A stretch of DNA of 64,000 nucleotides from Eubacteriales bacterium (GTDB taxonomy: Bacteria; Bacillota; Clostridia; Lachnospirales; Lachnospiraceae), in contig JAUNDE010000006.1 in assembly GCA_030526265.1 (NCBI GenBank), positions 16,887-80,886 of the forward strand. The letters are read 5' to 3'. Below, piece after piece: positions 8,819-17,143 of the stretch. Under the pieces are notes generated by a model. It was not told where the DNA came from and made no database searches. It worked only from the letters and a program-made list of their open reading frames with translations. A program made the translations under genes and the position numbers. Position 1 is the first letter of the stretch; the number at the start of each line of letters is the position of its first letter.

Positions 8819-10147
8819 GTGAAAAAAGGTAATCCAATAGCGCTTTTGCCAATCGGTGTATTTTTAGTACTTTATTTAGGACTCGGTATTGTATATGAGT
8901 ATGTGATGAAGATTCCGATGGGATTTTATAATATTCCGATCGTAATCGCTTTCCTGGCAGCTATTCTTGTGGCATGTCTTCAGAACAGAAAAGTGAAATT
9001 CGATGACAAGCTTGCGATCATGGCGCAGGGACTTGCGGATAAGAATATCATCACAATGCTTTTGATCTTTATGGTAGCAGGTTCATTTGTAGGAGTAGTC
9101 GGACGAAGCAGTGCGGAGAGCGTGGCATATTTCATGCTTTCTCTGATCCCTGCGAAGTTTGCAGTAGCGGTTCTTTTTGTCGTGGCATGTTTCGTGTCAA
9201 CAGCGATGGGAACTTCTGTTGGAACGATCACATTGATCGTACCGATTTCTGTAGCGGTATCCGCTGCTTCCGGATTCAGTCTTCCACTTTGTGTTGGATC
9301 TGTTATGGGAGGTGCGATGTTCGGGGATAACCTGTCATTTATTTCTGATACAACGATCGCAGCATGTAATGGACAGGGATGTGCGATGAAAGATAAATTC
9401 CGCGAGAACTTTAAGATTGCGCTTCCACCGGCACTGGTAACATTGGTCTTGATCCTGGTTCTTTCTTTCCGCACAGAGTTAAATGGTACAGTAAGCCAGG
9501 ATTATAACCTGATCCAGATTATTCCATACGTGCTCGTACTGATCGGCGGAATTATTGGAATCAATGTATTTGTTGTGCTTCTTGCAGGTATCGCATCAGG
9601 TGCGGTCATCATGATCGCAACAGGACAGATGGCAGCAGTAGACCTCCTTTCGAGCATGGGAGCAGGTGCAGCAGGAATGTTTGAGACAAGCATGGTAGCG
9701 ATCCTTGTATCTGCAATGTGTGCACTGATCCGTGAGTATGGCGGTTTTGATGCAATGCTTTCCTTTATTCATAAAATCTTCAAAGGCAAAAAGGGCGGAC
9801 AGCTTGGTATGGGACTTCTTGTAGGTGCAATGGACGTTGCAACCGCAAATAATACAGTTGCGATCGTTATGGCAAACCCGATCGCATACGAGATGGCAGA
9901 AGAGTATGACATCACACCGAGAAAGGCGGCTTCGATCCTTGATACATTTTCCTGTGTCTTCCAGGGTGTGATCCCATACGGTGCTCAGATGCTTGTGGCG
10001 CTTTCCGCAGCACAGGAGCTTGGCTATGAACTTTCGGCATTCCAGGTGATCCCGAATCTGTTCTACCCGGGATTTCTGCTTATCAGCTCATTGATCTTTA
10101 TCTATTTCGTCCCTTCAAAAAGCCGTAAGGAAATGATGGGAAAATAG
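8819..10147 (+). CDS. NhaC-family Na+/H+ antiporter-like transporter
   Basis: A 442-residue membrane protein with about 11-12 hydrophobic segments. Features seen in NhaC-type antiporters include FVSTAMGTSVGTITLIVPI, GGAMFGDNLSFISDTTIAA and a GAMDVATANNTVAIVMANPIA segment with buried polar residues. The start is GTG at 8819, preceded by GAGAGG at a good distance. NhaC-family members exchange sodium (sometimes coupled to organic acids) for protons; the exact substrate is not clear. The LysR gene begins 2 bases after the stop, so it is co-transcribed and a likely regulator. Confidence 0.8.
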   Translation: MKKGNPIALLPIGVFLVLYLGLGIVYEYVMKIPMGFYNIPIVIAFLAAILVACLQNRKVKFDDKLAIMAQGLADKNIITMLLIFMVAGSFVGVVGRSSAESVAYFMLSLIPAKFAVAVLFVVACFVSTAMGTSVGTITLIVPISVAVSAASGFSLPLCVGSVMGGAMFGDNLSFISDTTIAACNGQGCAMKDKFRENFKIALPPALVTLVLILVLSFRTELNGTVSQDYNLIQIIPYVLVLIGGIIGINVFVVLLAGIASGAVIMIATGQMAAVDLLSSMGAGAAGMFETSMVAILVSAMCALIREYGGFDAMLSFIHKIFKGKKGGQLGMGLLVGAMDVATANNTVAIVMANPIAYEMAEEYDITPRKAASILDTFSCVFQGVIPYGAQMLVALSAAQELGYELSAFQVIPNLFYPGFLLISSLIFIYFVPSKSRKEMMGK

Positions 10148-10149
10148 AA

Positions 10150-11106
10150 ATGAATACGAAAGATCTGGAATATTTTAAGGAAATTGCAGAGACGAAAAGC
10201 ATATCCCGCGCATCGAGATCCTTATATATCAGTCCACAGGGACTCAGCAAATCTCTGAAACGACTGGAAGAGGAATTTCAGACGACGCTGCTTGACAGAG
10301 ACAAGTCGTCTCAGGAACTGGTGCTCACGGAAACAGGGAAAGCAGTTCTTGCGTTTGCCGAGAAGATTGGAAATATGGAGGCAGGTCTCAGAGAGCAGAT
10401 AGCGGAGATTGAAGAAAAGAACAATAAAGTGGTAGACATTTTGTCAGCGTATGGAATTATCCGTTTTCTTTCCCCGGAACGTATTCTGGAATTTCAGAAA
10501 CGATATCCGGATATTGAGTTTCATTATCATGAGCATCCGGACCGGAAAGTGGAGGAATATTTTCTGAAAGGTTATGGAAATATTGCGCTTTCGATCGGTG
10601 GTTTTGAAAAAGAAGACTATGAACGCTATGATATCATTGAACTCGGAGAACTTCCGGTGAAGCTTCTTGTGTATGAAGGGCATCCGCTTGCGAAGAAATC
10701 ATTTGTGACGATTGAAGATATCAGGGACGAGCCGATGTATATGGAAAGTGGTGCGTTTAAGATCAATCATCTTGTAAGAAGCAAATGCAGAGAAGCCGGA
10801 TTTGAACCGAATATTTTATTTGAAACGTCCGGATTCAGTCTGTGCCACAAAATGGTGAACCAGAAAAAATGTATTTCCGTGACGATGGATTTTGTGTTCT
10901 CCGACATGAAGGAGCCGAACCTGGTGAAGATCCCGTTCTGGGAAGATGACATGCAGTGGAAGATTTGCCTTTTGAAAAGAAAGGGTGACAAGGTCGGAGC
11001 GGGAGTCTGTACGTTTATTGATTACATAAAGAAAGAAATCAGGAGCAGGATTAAGCCGTTATCGGATGGGAAGACAGACCGGAAAGAGCTATCACCAATT
11101 AGTTGA
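10150..11106 (+). CDS. LysR-family transcriptional regulator
   Basis: A 318-residue regulator. The N terminus is a winged helix-turn-helix (DLEYFKEIAETKSISRASRSLYISPQGLSKSLKRLEEE, written here in outline), followed by a coiled-coil linker at about residues 60-95 and a periplasmic-binding-like effector domain. The gene is fused in one transcript with the antiporter gene 2 bases upstream, which suggests feedback control of it. A strong terminator follows. The effector is unknown. Confidence 0.85.
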   Translation: MNTKDLEYFKEIAETKSISRASRSLYISPQGLSKSLKRLEEEFQTTLLDRDKSSQELVLTETGKAVLAFAEKIGNMEAGLREQIAEIEEKNNKVVDILSAYGIIRFLSPERILEFQKRYPDIEFHYHEHPDRKVEEYFLKGYGNIALSIGGFEKEDYERYDIIELGELPVKLLVYEGHPLAKKSFVTIEDIRDEPMYMESGAFKINHLVRSKCREAGFEPNILFETSGFSLCHKMVNQKKCISVTMDFVFSDMKEPNLVKIPFWEDDMQWKICLLKRKGDKVGAGVCTFIDYIKKEIRSRIKPLSDGKTDRKELSPIS

Positions 11107-11151
11107 AGAAATCCCAACATTTGGTTGAAGAATTGAAAAATCATATGAGAT

Positions 11152-11200
11152 GTACACAAAAATCAGATAGTTGTTATGTCTGATTTTTGTGTACTTTTTT
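11152..11200 (+). terminator. Strong intrinsic terminator after the NhaC-LysR pair
   Basis: A perfect 16-bp stem starting GTACACAAAAATCAGA, an 11-base loop and six T residues. The gap up to 11306 holds no gene. Confidence 0.9.
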
Positions 11201-11306
11201 AATTATAGAAAACGCCTATATATTAATTGATATTATCGATTATCATTTTGTGGAAATGCAAGATATAGTATGGATATCGAAGTTATTTCTAAGGAGGAAA
11301 AAATAA

Positions 11307-11822
11307 ATGAAACAGGAAGTTAGTTTAAGAGCAATACAGAAATCAGCAGAGGATAATTTCAGAAATGGCTTCTATTGCTGTGAAGCGCTCATGAAAACAA
11401 TCATTGATGAATTTGAACTTGATGTTCCAAAGGAAGTCATTGCAATGTCATCAGGAATGGCTGTTGGTGTCGGTAAAGTCGGATGTCTCTGCGGAGCATT
11501 GAATGGTGGTGTTATGGCACTTGGTATGATCTTCGGACGTACAGAGCAGGACGGACCACAGAATCCAAAGAGTGTGAAATGCTTACAGCTCACAAGTGAG
11601 CTTCATAAGTGGTTCCAGGAAAATAACGGTAAACATGCAGTCTGCTGCCGTATCCTTACAAAAGAGTATGACAAAGGAAAAGGCGAGCACAAACAGCAGT
11701 GTATCTACTTTACAGGCCTCTGTGCATGGAAAGTTGCAGAGATCATGGTTCGCGAACTGGGTCTTACTAATACAGACGAAGAGACAGAGCCTGTATATAA
11801 GACAGCGCCTGATTACGCGTAA
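11307..11822 (+). CDS. C_GCAxxG_C_C family redox protein
   Basis: A 171-residue protein of the cysteine-rich C_GCAxxG_C_C family (PF09719). Visible cysteines: FYCCEAL near residue 26, VGCLCGALNGGVMALGMIFGR in the middle, CLQL, and VCCRILTKEY further on, then QCIYFTGLC. The family is thought to bind a metal or act in redox chemistry and is common in anaerobes; the function is unproven. An AAGGAGG ribosome binding site precedes the ATG. A TDT-family transporter gene follows 27 bases later and probably shares the transcript. Confidence 0.82.
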   Translation: MKQEVSLRAIQKSAEDNFRNGFYCCEALMKTIIDEFELDVPKEVIAMSSGMAVGVGKVGCLCGALNGGVMALGMIFGRTEQDGPQNPKSVKCLQLTSELHKWFQENNGKHAVCCRILTKEYDKGKGEHKQQCIYFTGLCAWKVAEIMVRELGLTNTDEETEPVYKTAPDYA

Positions 11823-11849
11823 AATACATTGGAAAAGAGGAAATGAGAG

Positions 11850-12773
11850 ATGAACATGATTAAAAAAGTTCCGTTGCCGATCTGTGGTGTGGCACTGGGA
11901 TGTGCTGCACTAGGAAATCTTCTGCAGAGTTATTCGGAAGGGATCCGCTATTTCTGCGGAGTGTTATCTGCGTTCTTTATCCTTCTGTTCATGGTGAAAG
12001 TGATCTGCTGTCCGGCAATGTTCAAAGAGGATATGAATAATCCGATCATGGCAAGTGTGTCTGGAACATTCTCCATGACATGGATGCTTTTAAGCACATA
12101 TCTGAAACCATTTATCGGACCGGCAGCCTATTATATCTGGATGCTTGCGATTGCCCTTCATGCTGTACTGATCGTGTACTTCACGGTGAAGTTTATTGCG
12201 AAGCTTCAGCTGCCGAAAGTATTTGCAAGTTATTATATCGTATATGTAGGAATCGTTGTCGCTTCCGTAACAGCTCCTGCCTATGAGAAGACAGGGCTTG
12301 GAAGTATCCTTTTCTGGTTTGGATTTGTGACACTTCTGTTGCTGTTCGTTCTCGTGACAGCACGATATGTAAAATGCAAAGAGATCCCGAATCCGGCGAA
12401 ACCGCTGATCTGTATTTATGCAGCGCCGACAAGCCTCTGTATCGCGGGTTATGTGCAGTCTGTCATGCCGAAATCAAAGACATTCCTGCTTGCGATGCTC
12501 GCTGCGGCAACTGTGATCTATATTTTTGCGCTTGTGAAAGCAATTGGATATTTGAAGCTTCCATTCTTCCCGAGCTATGCATCATTCACATTCCCGTTTG
12601 TGATCAGTGCCATCGCAACAAAGCAGACAATGGCATGTATGATGAACATGGGATCACCGATGCCGATACTTTCGAAGCTTGTTCTGATCGAAACGATCAT
12701 TGCAGTAGTATTTGTAGGATATGTGTATATCCGATTCTTAATGTTTTTGTTTGCTGCTCCTCAGGCAAAATAA
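11850..12773 (+). CDS. TDT-family (TehA/SLAC1-like) transporter
   Basis: A 307-residue membrane protein with about ten hydrophobic segments. The start PLPICGVALGCAALGNLL and the GTFSMTWMLLSTYL and AAPTSLCIAGYV segments fit the tellurite-resistance/dicarboxylate transporter family. Family members are anion channels or exporters; the substrate here is unknown. It follows the C_GCAxxG gene in an apparent two-gene operon that ends at the terminator at 12786-12820. Confidence 0.8.
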   Translation: MNMIKKVPLPICGVALGCAALGNLLQSYSEGIRYFCGVLSAFFILLFMVKVICCPAMFKEDMNNPIMASVSGTFSMTWMLLSTYLKPFIGPAAYYIWMLAIALHAVLIVYFTVKFIAKLQLPKVFASYYIVYVGIVVASVTAPAYEKTGLGSILFWFGFVTLLLLFVLVTARYVKCKEIPNPAKPLICIYAAPTSLCIAGYVQSVMPKSKTFLLAMLAAATVIYIFALVKAIGYLKLPFFPSYASFTFPFVISAIATKQTMACMMNMGSPMPILSKLVLIETIIAVVFVGYVYIRFLMFLFAAPQAK

Positions 12774-12785
12774 ACAAATAATCCG

Positions 12786-12820
12786 AAGAGCTCTCTGAGA
12801 CCGCACTCAGAGGGCTCTTT
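12786..12820 (+). terminator. Intrinsic terminator after the TDT transporter
   Basis: A 14-bp stem (AAGAGCTCTCTGAG with CTCAGAGGGCTCTT, one G-T pair), short loop, only a brief T tract. Confidence 0.7.
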
Positions 12821-12834
12821 GTCATAAAAAAGAT

Positions 12835-12863
12835 TTGTCATAAAATGGGAAAAAGTCTATAAT
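12835..12863 (+). promoter_or_regulatory. Sigma-A type promoter of the DUF554 gene
   Basis: TTGTCA (12835-12840), 17-base spacer, TATAAT (12858-12863), 38 bases before the ATG at 12902. Confidence 0.78.
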
Positions 12864-12901
12864 GAAGAAGATAATCTGGAAAAGATGGGAGAGAAAAGAA
12901 A

Positions 12902-13588
12902 ATGATAGGTACGATCGTAAATACATGCACCATCGCGACAGGGGCTGTTGTGGGGAGCATTTTGAAAAAAGGAATCAAGCCGCAGTATCAGGATTCCCTG
13001 TTCAATGCGATGGGATTTGCAGCGACTGCGCTTGGAATCAATGCGGTGGTGAGCCATATGCCGGACAGCCAGTATCCGGTTCTTTTTATCGTGAGTCTGG
13101 CAATCGGAAGCCTTCTGGGTTCGGTGATCGATCTGGACGCAAAATTCCAGAAGCTTGTATCGAAATATGCATCGGCCGGACTTGGACAGGGACTTTCAAG
13201 TGCATGTCTTCTATATTGTATCGGTACGCTGTCGATCCTTGGACCGGTGATGAGCGCATTATATGGAGATCATACGTATCTGTTTACCAATGCGACACTT
13301 GACCTCGTAACGTCCACGGTGTTCGCGTCTACATATGGAATCGGCATGATCCTGGCAGCACCGATCTTATTTGCATGGCAGGGAAGTATTTATCTGCTTG
13401 CATATTACGGTGCGGGCTCGTTCTTCTCCGACAGCCTGATGTGTGAGCTGTCGATCGTCGGGGGAATCCTGATCGCAAGCTCCGGACTGAGTATTCTGAA
13501 GATCAAGGACTGTAAGACTTTGAATATGCTTCCGGCACTTCTTGTTCCGATTTTGTTTTTTGTCGTAAAAGGAATTGTGGGATTTTAA
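12902..13588 (+). CDS. DUF554 family membrane protein (YqgA-like)
   Basis: A 228-residue protein with about seven hydrophobic segments. The N terminus IGTIVNTCTIATGAVVGSILKKGI and the CLLYCIGTLSILGPVMSALYGDH segment match the DUF554/YqgA family. Function is unknown, possibly transport. It has its own promoter (12835-12863) and no close downstream partner on the same transcript, except that the ABC importer promoter follows directly. Confidence 0.82.
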   Translation: MIGTIVNTCTIATGAVVGSILKKGIKPQYQDSLFNAMGFAATALGINAVVSHMPDSQYPVLFIVSLAIGSLLGSVIDLDAKFQKLVSKYASAGLGQGLSSACLLYCIGTLSILGPVMSALYGDHTYLFTNATLDLVTSTVFASTYGIGMILAAPILFAWQGSIYLLAYYGAGSFFSDSLMCELSIVGGILIASSGLSILKIKDCKTLNMLPALLVPILFFVVKGIVGF

Positions 13589-13590
13589 CA

Positions 13591-13619
13591 TTGTCAGAAA
13601 ATAAATCCTTTACTTTAGT
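13591..13619 (+). promoter_or_regulatory. Candidate promoter of the amino acid ABC importer
   Basis: TTGTCA (13591-13596), 17-base spacer, TTTAGT (13614-13619). The -10 box is weak, but the spacing is ideal and the palindrome at 13623-13634 would overlap the transcription start. Confidence 0.45.
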
Positions 13620-13622
13620 ATG

Positions 13623-13634
13623 CTACCATGGTAG
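13623..13634. promoter_or_regulatory. Candidate operator palindrome
   Basis: A perfect 12-bp palindrome CTACCATGGTAG directly after the predicted -10 box of the ABC importer promoter, flanked by partly symmetric TAGTA and TACTA. The position suits a repressor site. The binding protein is unknown. Confidence 0.4.
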
Positions 13635-13673
13635 AATGCTACTAGATTACAAAAACAATCGGAGGAAAAGATT

Positions 13674-14513
13674 ATGAAAAAGAGATTATTAGCGTTGGTA
13701 TTGTGTCTGGCTATGATGTTCAGTTTGGCAGCATGCGGATCAAAAGAGGAAAGCACAGATGCTTCTTCAGAAGAGACCGCTGCAGAGGAAACTACTACGG
13801 ATCAGTCAGATTTGGACTATGTAACTGAGAAAGGTACACTTGTTGTTGGTATTACAGATTTTGAGCCAATGGACTACAAAGATGAGAGCGGCGAATGGAT
13901 CGGATTTGATGCTGATCTTGCAAAGGCTTTTGCAGAAGACCTCGGTGTTGAAGTTGAGTTCGTTGAGATCAACTGGGATAACAAAGTTCTCGAGCTTGAT
14001 GGTAAGACAATCGACTGTGTATGGAATGGTATGACACTTACAGATGAAGTTACAAGCGCAATGGAATGCTCAAACGCATACTGCAACAACATGCAGGTAG
14101 CAGTTGTAAAGGCAGCAGATGCTGACAAGTATCAGACAATTGAGAGTCTTGCAGATCTCAGCTTTGCAGTTGAGTCTGGTTCAGCAGGTATGGCAGCAGT
14201 AGAGGGACTCGGATATGCATTTACAGAAGTGACAGCTCAGGCAGATGCTCTTATGGAAGTATCAGCAGGAACATCTGACGCAGCAGTGATCGACTCACTC
14301 ATGGCAGGAGCTATGGTTGGAGAAGGAACAAGCTACGAAGACCTTACATATACGGTTGCACTGAACGAAGAAGAAGGCGAAGAGTACGGAGTAGGCTTCC
14401 GCAAAGGATCTGAACTTGCACAGAAATTAAATGATTTCCTTGCAGCAAACAACGATCTGATTAAAGATCTTGCAGAGAAATACGGAATTCAGGCAGCTGT
14501 TATCGAACAGTAA
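13674..14513 (+). CDS. Amino acid ABC transporter substrate-binding lipoprotein
   Basis: A 279-residue secreted lipoprotein. The signal sequence ends with the lipobox LAAC (Cys21), followed by a Ser/Thr/Glu-rich linker to about residue 48, then a family 3 binding domain (GTLVVGITDFEPMDYKDE and IDCVWNGMTLTDEVTSAM). The order binding protein, permease, ATPase is a standard polar amino acid importer. Substrate cannot be assigned from sequence alone; cystine, histidine or other polar amino acids are options. A GGAGG ribosome binding site precedes the ATG. Confidence 0.9.
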   Translation: MKKRLLALVLCLAMMFSLAACGSKEESTDASSEETAAEETTTDQSDLDYVTEKGTLVVGITDFEPMDYKDESGEWIGFDADLAKAFAEDLGVEVEFVEINWDNKVLELDGKTIDCVWNGMTLTDEVTSAMECSNAYCNNMQVAVVKAADADKYQTIESLADLSFAVESGSAGMAAVEGLGYAFTEVTAQADALMEVSAGTSDAAVIDSLMAGAMVGEGTSYEDLTYTVALNEEEGEEYGVGFRKGSELAQKLNDFLAANNDLIKDLAEKYGIQAAVIEQ

Positions 14514-14541
14514 TATCAAATAGTAATCGGAGGAATATTCC

Positions 14542-15222
14542 ATGATCATGGAACAAATGCCGATTGTCATTCACTCGTTGAATGTCGGCTTTATACAGAC
14601 ATTAAAATTATTTTTTGTAACATTGATCGGGGCATTGCCGCTCGGACTGATCATTTCGTTCGGATCAATGTCAAAATTCCGGCCATTAAAATATTTGACA
14701 AAGACTTTTGTATGGATCATCAGGGGCACGCCTCTGATGATTCAGTTGTTAATCATTTATTATTTTCCGGGGCTTGTGTTACATAACCCGATCTGGGGCG
14801 GAGGCGAAAGCGGAAGATTTCTAGCCTCTTCTGTATCTTTTGTGATCAATTATGCCTGCTATTTTTCGGAAATCTATCGCGGCGGAATCGAGGGCGTGCC
14901 TCGCGGACAGCAGGAGGCAGGTCTTGTTCTTGGTATGACAAGGAGTCAGATCTTTTTCAAGATTACACTGCTTCAGATGATCAAGCGTATCGTGCCGCCG
15001 ATTTCGAACGAGATCATTACACTTGTCAAGGATACTTCTCTGGCGAGAATCATTGCACTTCAGGAAGTTATCTGGGCAGGACAGGCATTCCTGAAGGGAT
15101 CACAGGGAATCTCAGGAGCAGTGTGGCCATTGTTCTTTACAGCAGTCTACTATTTGATCTTCAGCGGTATTCTGACAGTCTTCCTTGGATATGTCGAGCG
15201 GAAACTGGATTATTTTAAGTAG
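14542..15222 (+). CDS. Amino acid ABC transporter permease
   Basis: A 226-residue inner-membrane permease of the His/Glu/Gln/Arg type. It has about five hydrophobic segments, the TM entry motif FIQTLKLFFVTLIGALPLGL and the ATPase-docking EAA loop GQQEAGLVLGMTRSQIFFKI. It lies 28 bases after the binding protein gene and 14 bases before the ATPase start, with a GGAGG ribosome binding site. Confidence 0.92.
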   Translation: MIMEQMPIVIHSLNVGFIQTLKLFFVTLIGALPLGLIISFGSMSKFRPLKYLTKTFVWIIRGTPLMIQLLIIYYFPGLVLHNPIWGGGESGRFLASSVSFVINYACYFSEIYRGGIEGVPRGQQEAGLVLGMTRSQIFFKITLLQMIKRIVPPISNEIITLVKDTSLARIIALQEVIWAGQAFLKGSQGISGAVWPLFFTAVYYLIFSGILTVFLGYVERKLDYFK

Positions 15223-15236
15223 GAGGTGCTTTGCAA

Positions 15237-16022
15237 ATGGCGATTTTGGAAGTAAAAAATATTGAGAAAAGTTTTGGAAGCACGAAAGTTCTGAAAGATG
15301 TAAGTTTTTCGCTGGAAGAGGGAAATGCCCTTGCGATTATCGGTTCATCCGGCTCGGGAAAGACAACGCTTCTTCGATGCCTGAATTTTCTTGAGACACC
15401 GGATCACGGATGTATCACAGTAAAAGATGACGTCGTTTTTGACGCACAGAAACCGGAGTCGATGAGTGAGAAGGAGCTTCGCAGTAAGCGACTTCATTTT
15501 GGAATGGTTTTCCAGGCATTTCATCTGTTCCCACAGTATACGGCACTTGAAAATGTGACACTGGCAGAGAAACTTCTCGCACAGGAGAGACCGGACTACA
15601 AGCAGAACAAGAAGCAGATTCTCGAGGAGATCGAGGCGCACGGAAAAGAGCTGCTGGCACAGATGGGACTTTCGGAACGAATCGGTCACTATCCGCATCA
15701 GCTGTCCGGAGGGCAGCAGCAGCGAGTTGCGATTGCGAGAGCGCTCGCATTGAAACCGGATATTCTGTGCTTCGATGAGCCTACATCGGCACTTGACCCG
15801 GAGCTTACCGGAGAAGTGCTGAAAGTGATCCGCGGACTTGCAGACCAGAAGACGACGATGATCATTGTGACACATGAGATGGCATTTGCAAGAGATGTCG
15901 CAGATCAGGTGATCTTCATGGATGACGGATATATTGTTGAGCAGGGAGACGCGAAACAGGTGATCGATCATCCGCAGGAAGAGAGAACAAAACAGTTTTT
16001 ATCAAGATATGCACAGGGATAA
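15237..16022 (+). CDS. Amino acid ABC transporter ATP-binding protein
   Basis: A 261-residue ABC ATPase: Walker A GSSGSGKTT, Q-loop VFQAFHLFPQYTALEN, signature LSGGQQQRVAIARAL, Walker B ILCFDEPTSALDPEL and switch His in IIVTHEM. I start at the ATG at 15237 (AILEVKN) since AGGAGG at 15221-15226 is 10 bases away; an in-frame TTG at 15231 would leave only four. An insertion after the Q-loop (EKLLAQERPDYKQNKKQ) is slightly longer than usual. It closes the importer operon before a terminator. Confidence 0.93.
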   Translation: MAILEVKNIEKSFGSTKVLKDVSFSLEEGNALAIIGSSGSGKTTLLRCLNFLETPDHGCITVKDDVVFDAQKPESMSEKELRSKRLHFGMVFQAFHLFPQYTALENVTLAEKLLAQERPDYKQNKKQILEEIEAHGKELLAQMGLSERIGHYPHQLSGGQQQRVAIARALALKPDILCFDEPTSALDPELTGEVLKVIRGLADQKTTMIIVTHEMAFARDVADQVIFMDDGYIVEQGDAKQVIDHPQEERTKQFLSRYAQG

Positions 16023-16024
16023 TG

Positions 16025-16067
16025 AAAATGGTCAGGTATGATTGGTTCATCATACCTGGCCATTTTT
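16025..16067 (+). terminator. Intrinsic terminator after the ABC importer
   Basis: Long stem with arms AAAATGGTCAGGTATGAT and ATCATACCTGGCCATTTT (one G-T pair), 6-base loop, T tract. Confidence 0.88.
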
Positions 16068-16091
16068 GATGGGAACGAAAGGAATCTTTTG

Positions 16092-16120
16092 TTGCAGGAA
16101 GAAATTTACTGGGATATAAT
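16092..16120 (+). promoter_or_regulatory. Sigma-A type promoter of the sugar-sensing operon
   Basis: TTGCAG (16092-16097), 17-base spacer, TATAAT (16115-16120), 38 bases before the ATG at 16159. Confidence 0.65.
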
Positions 16121-16158
16121 AAGGGCGAAAATATGGGACGGTCATGAGAGGGTAACCA

Positions 16159-17130
16159 ATGAAAAAGATAAATAAGTACCTGATATGGATCATTGCAGGG
16201 ATGTGGATTCTGTTTTTTTTGCTTTTTGCTTTTTTTATTTTGAACAGGAATGATCTTTCAGCGAGGCAAAAAGAGCATGCCCGTTTGATAGGAGCAAGTT
16301 ATATGACGATGAACAATGAGTTCTATGAGATCATCAATGAGCAGATCAGTGAACGGGTTGAGGCAGAAGGAGATCAGCTCATTCTTCGCGATCCGGCATT
16401 AAACAGCGAGAGACAGATTGAACAGATCGAAGGTATGCTGGACATGGGAATTGATGTACTTTTGCTCACTCCTGTTGACTGGGACACACTGACACCTGTT
16501 CTTAAGAAAGCGAAGGAGCAGGGAGTCTATATCGTTGTTGTGGATTCGAATGTGAAAGATGAAAGTCTGGTGGACTGTACGATCACATCCGACAATTATA
16601 CGGCAGGTCACATTGTCGGAGAATATTTTCTGACACAATGTGAGGAGGCAAAGCTGATCGTGATGCGTCACGACGGTGCGAAATCAGGCCAGGATCGTGT
16701 ACAGGGATTTCTGGATGCTGTTTCAAAAAATGAAAAAATCAGGGTCGTGAAAGAGATCGAGTGTGAGGGACAGCTCGAGATTGCGATGCCGAGATTAAAA
16801 AACGCGATAGAGAGAGGAGTTGCCTTTGACAACGTATTCTGTCTGAATGACCTTGCCGCAGTAGGCGTTGTTGCGGCATTGGATGAGTATGATATGATTG
16901 ATGACGTTGATGTATACGGAGTGGATGCATCGCCGGATTCGAAGGCTTTGATCAACGAAGGAATGATGAAAGCGACAGCGGCTCAGTTCCCTTCGCAGAT
17001 CGGACGAACTGCATCGGATGAAATATACCGGCTGCTTGAGGGAAAAGAAAACACGAAAAAGATCCTGACGCCTGTTGAGCTGGTAATCAAAGAAAATGTC
17101 GAGAAATACGGCGTGGATCGCTGGCAGTAA
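16159..17130 (+). CDS. Membrane-tethered RbsB-like sugar-binding protein, probable sensor partner of the adjacent kinase
   Basis: A 323-residue protein with one N-terminal hydrophobic anchor (about residues 8-30) and no lipobox cysteine, followed by a periplasmic-binding fold of the ribose/LacI type (ARLIGASYMTMNNEFY, IEGMLDMGIDVLLLTPVD, TITSDNYTAGHIVGEYF, VFCLNDLAAVGVVAALDE, VDASPDSKALINEGMMKAT). No sugar ABC permease or ATPase lies nearby. The histidine kinase gene begins 13 bases after the stop. The arrangement resembles XylFII-LytS type systems in Clostridia, in which a binding protein presents the sugar to a kinase. The ligand is unknown. Confidence 0.8.
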   Translation: MKKINKYLIWIIAGMWILFFLLFAFFILNRNDLSARQKEHARLIGASYMTMNNEFYEIINEQISERVEAEGDQLILRDPALNSERQIEQIEGMLDMGIDVLLLTPVDWDTLTPVLKKAKEQGVYIVVVDSNVKDESLVDCTITSDNYTAGHIVGEYFLTQCEEAKLIVMRHDGAKSGQDRVQGFLDAVSKNEKIRVVKEIECEGQLEIAMPRLKNAIERGVAFDNVFCLNDLAAVGVVAALDEYDMIDDVDVYGVDASPDSKALINEGMMKATAAQFPSQIGRTASDEIYRLLEGKENTKKILTPVELVIKENVEKYGVDRWQ

Positions 17131-17143
17131 TGGGGAATCACAT

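Noticed and set aside
11226-11252. Fur-box-like AT-rich stretch upstream of the C_GCAxxG gene
   Set aside because: Only about 11 of 19 positions match and there is no real dyad.
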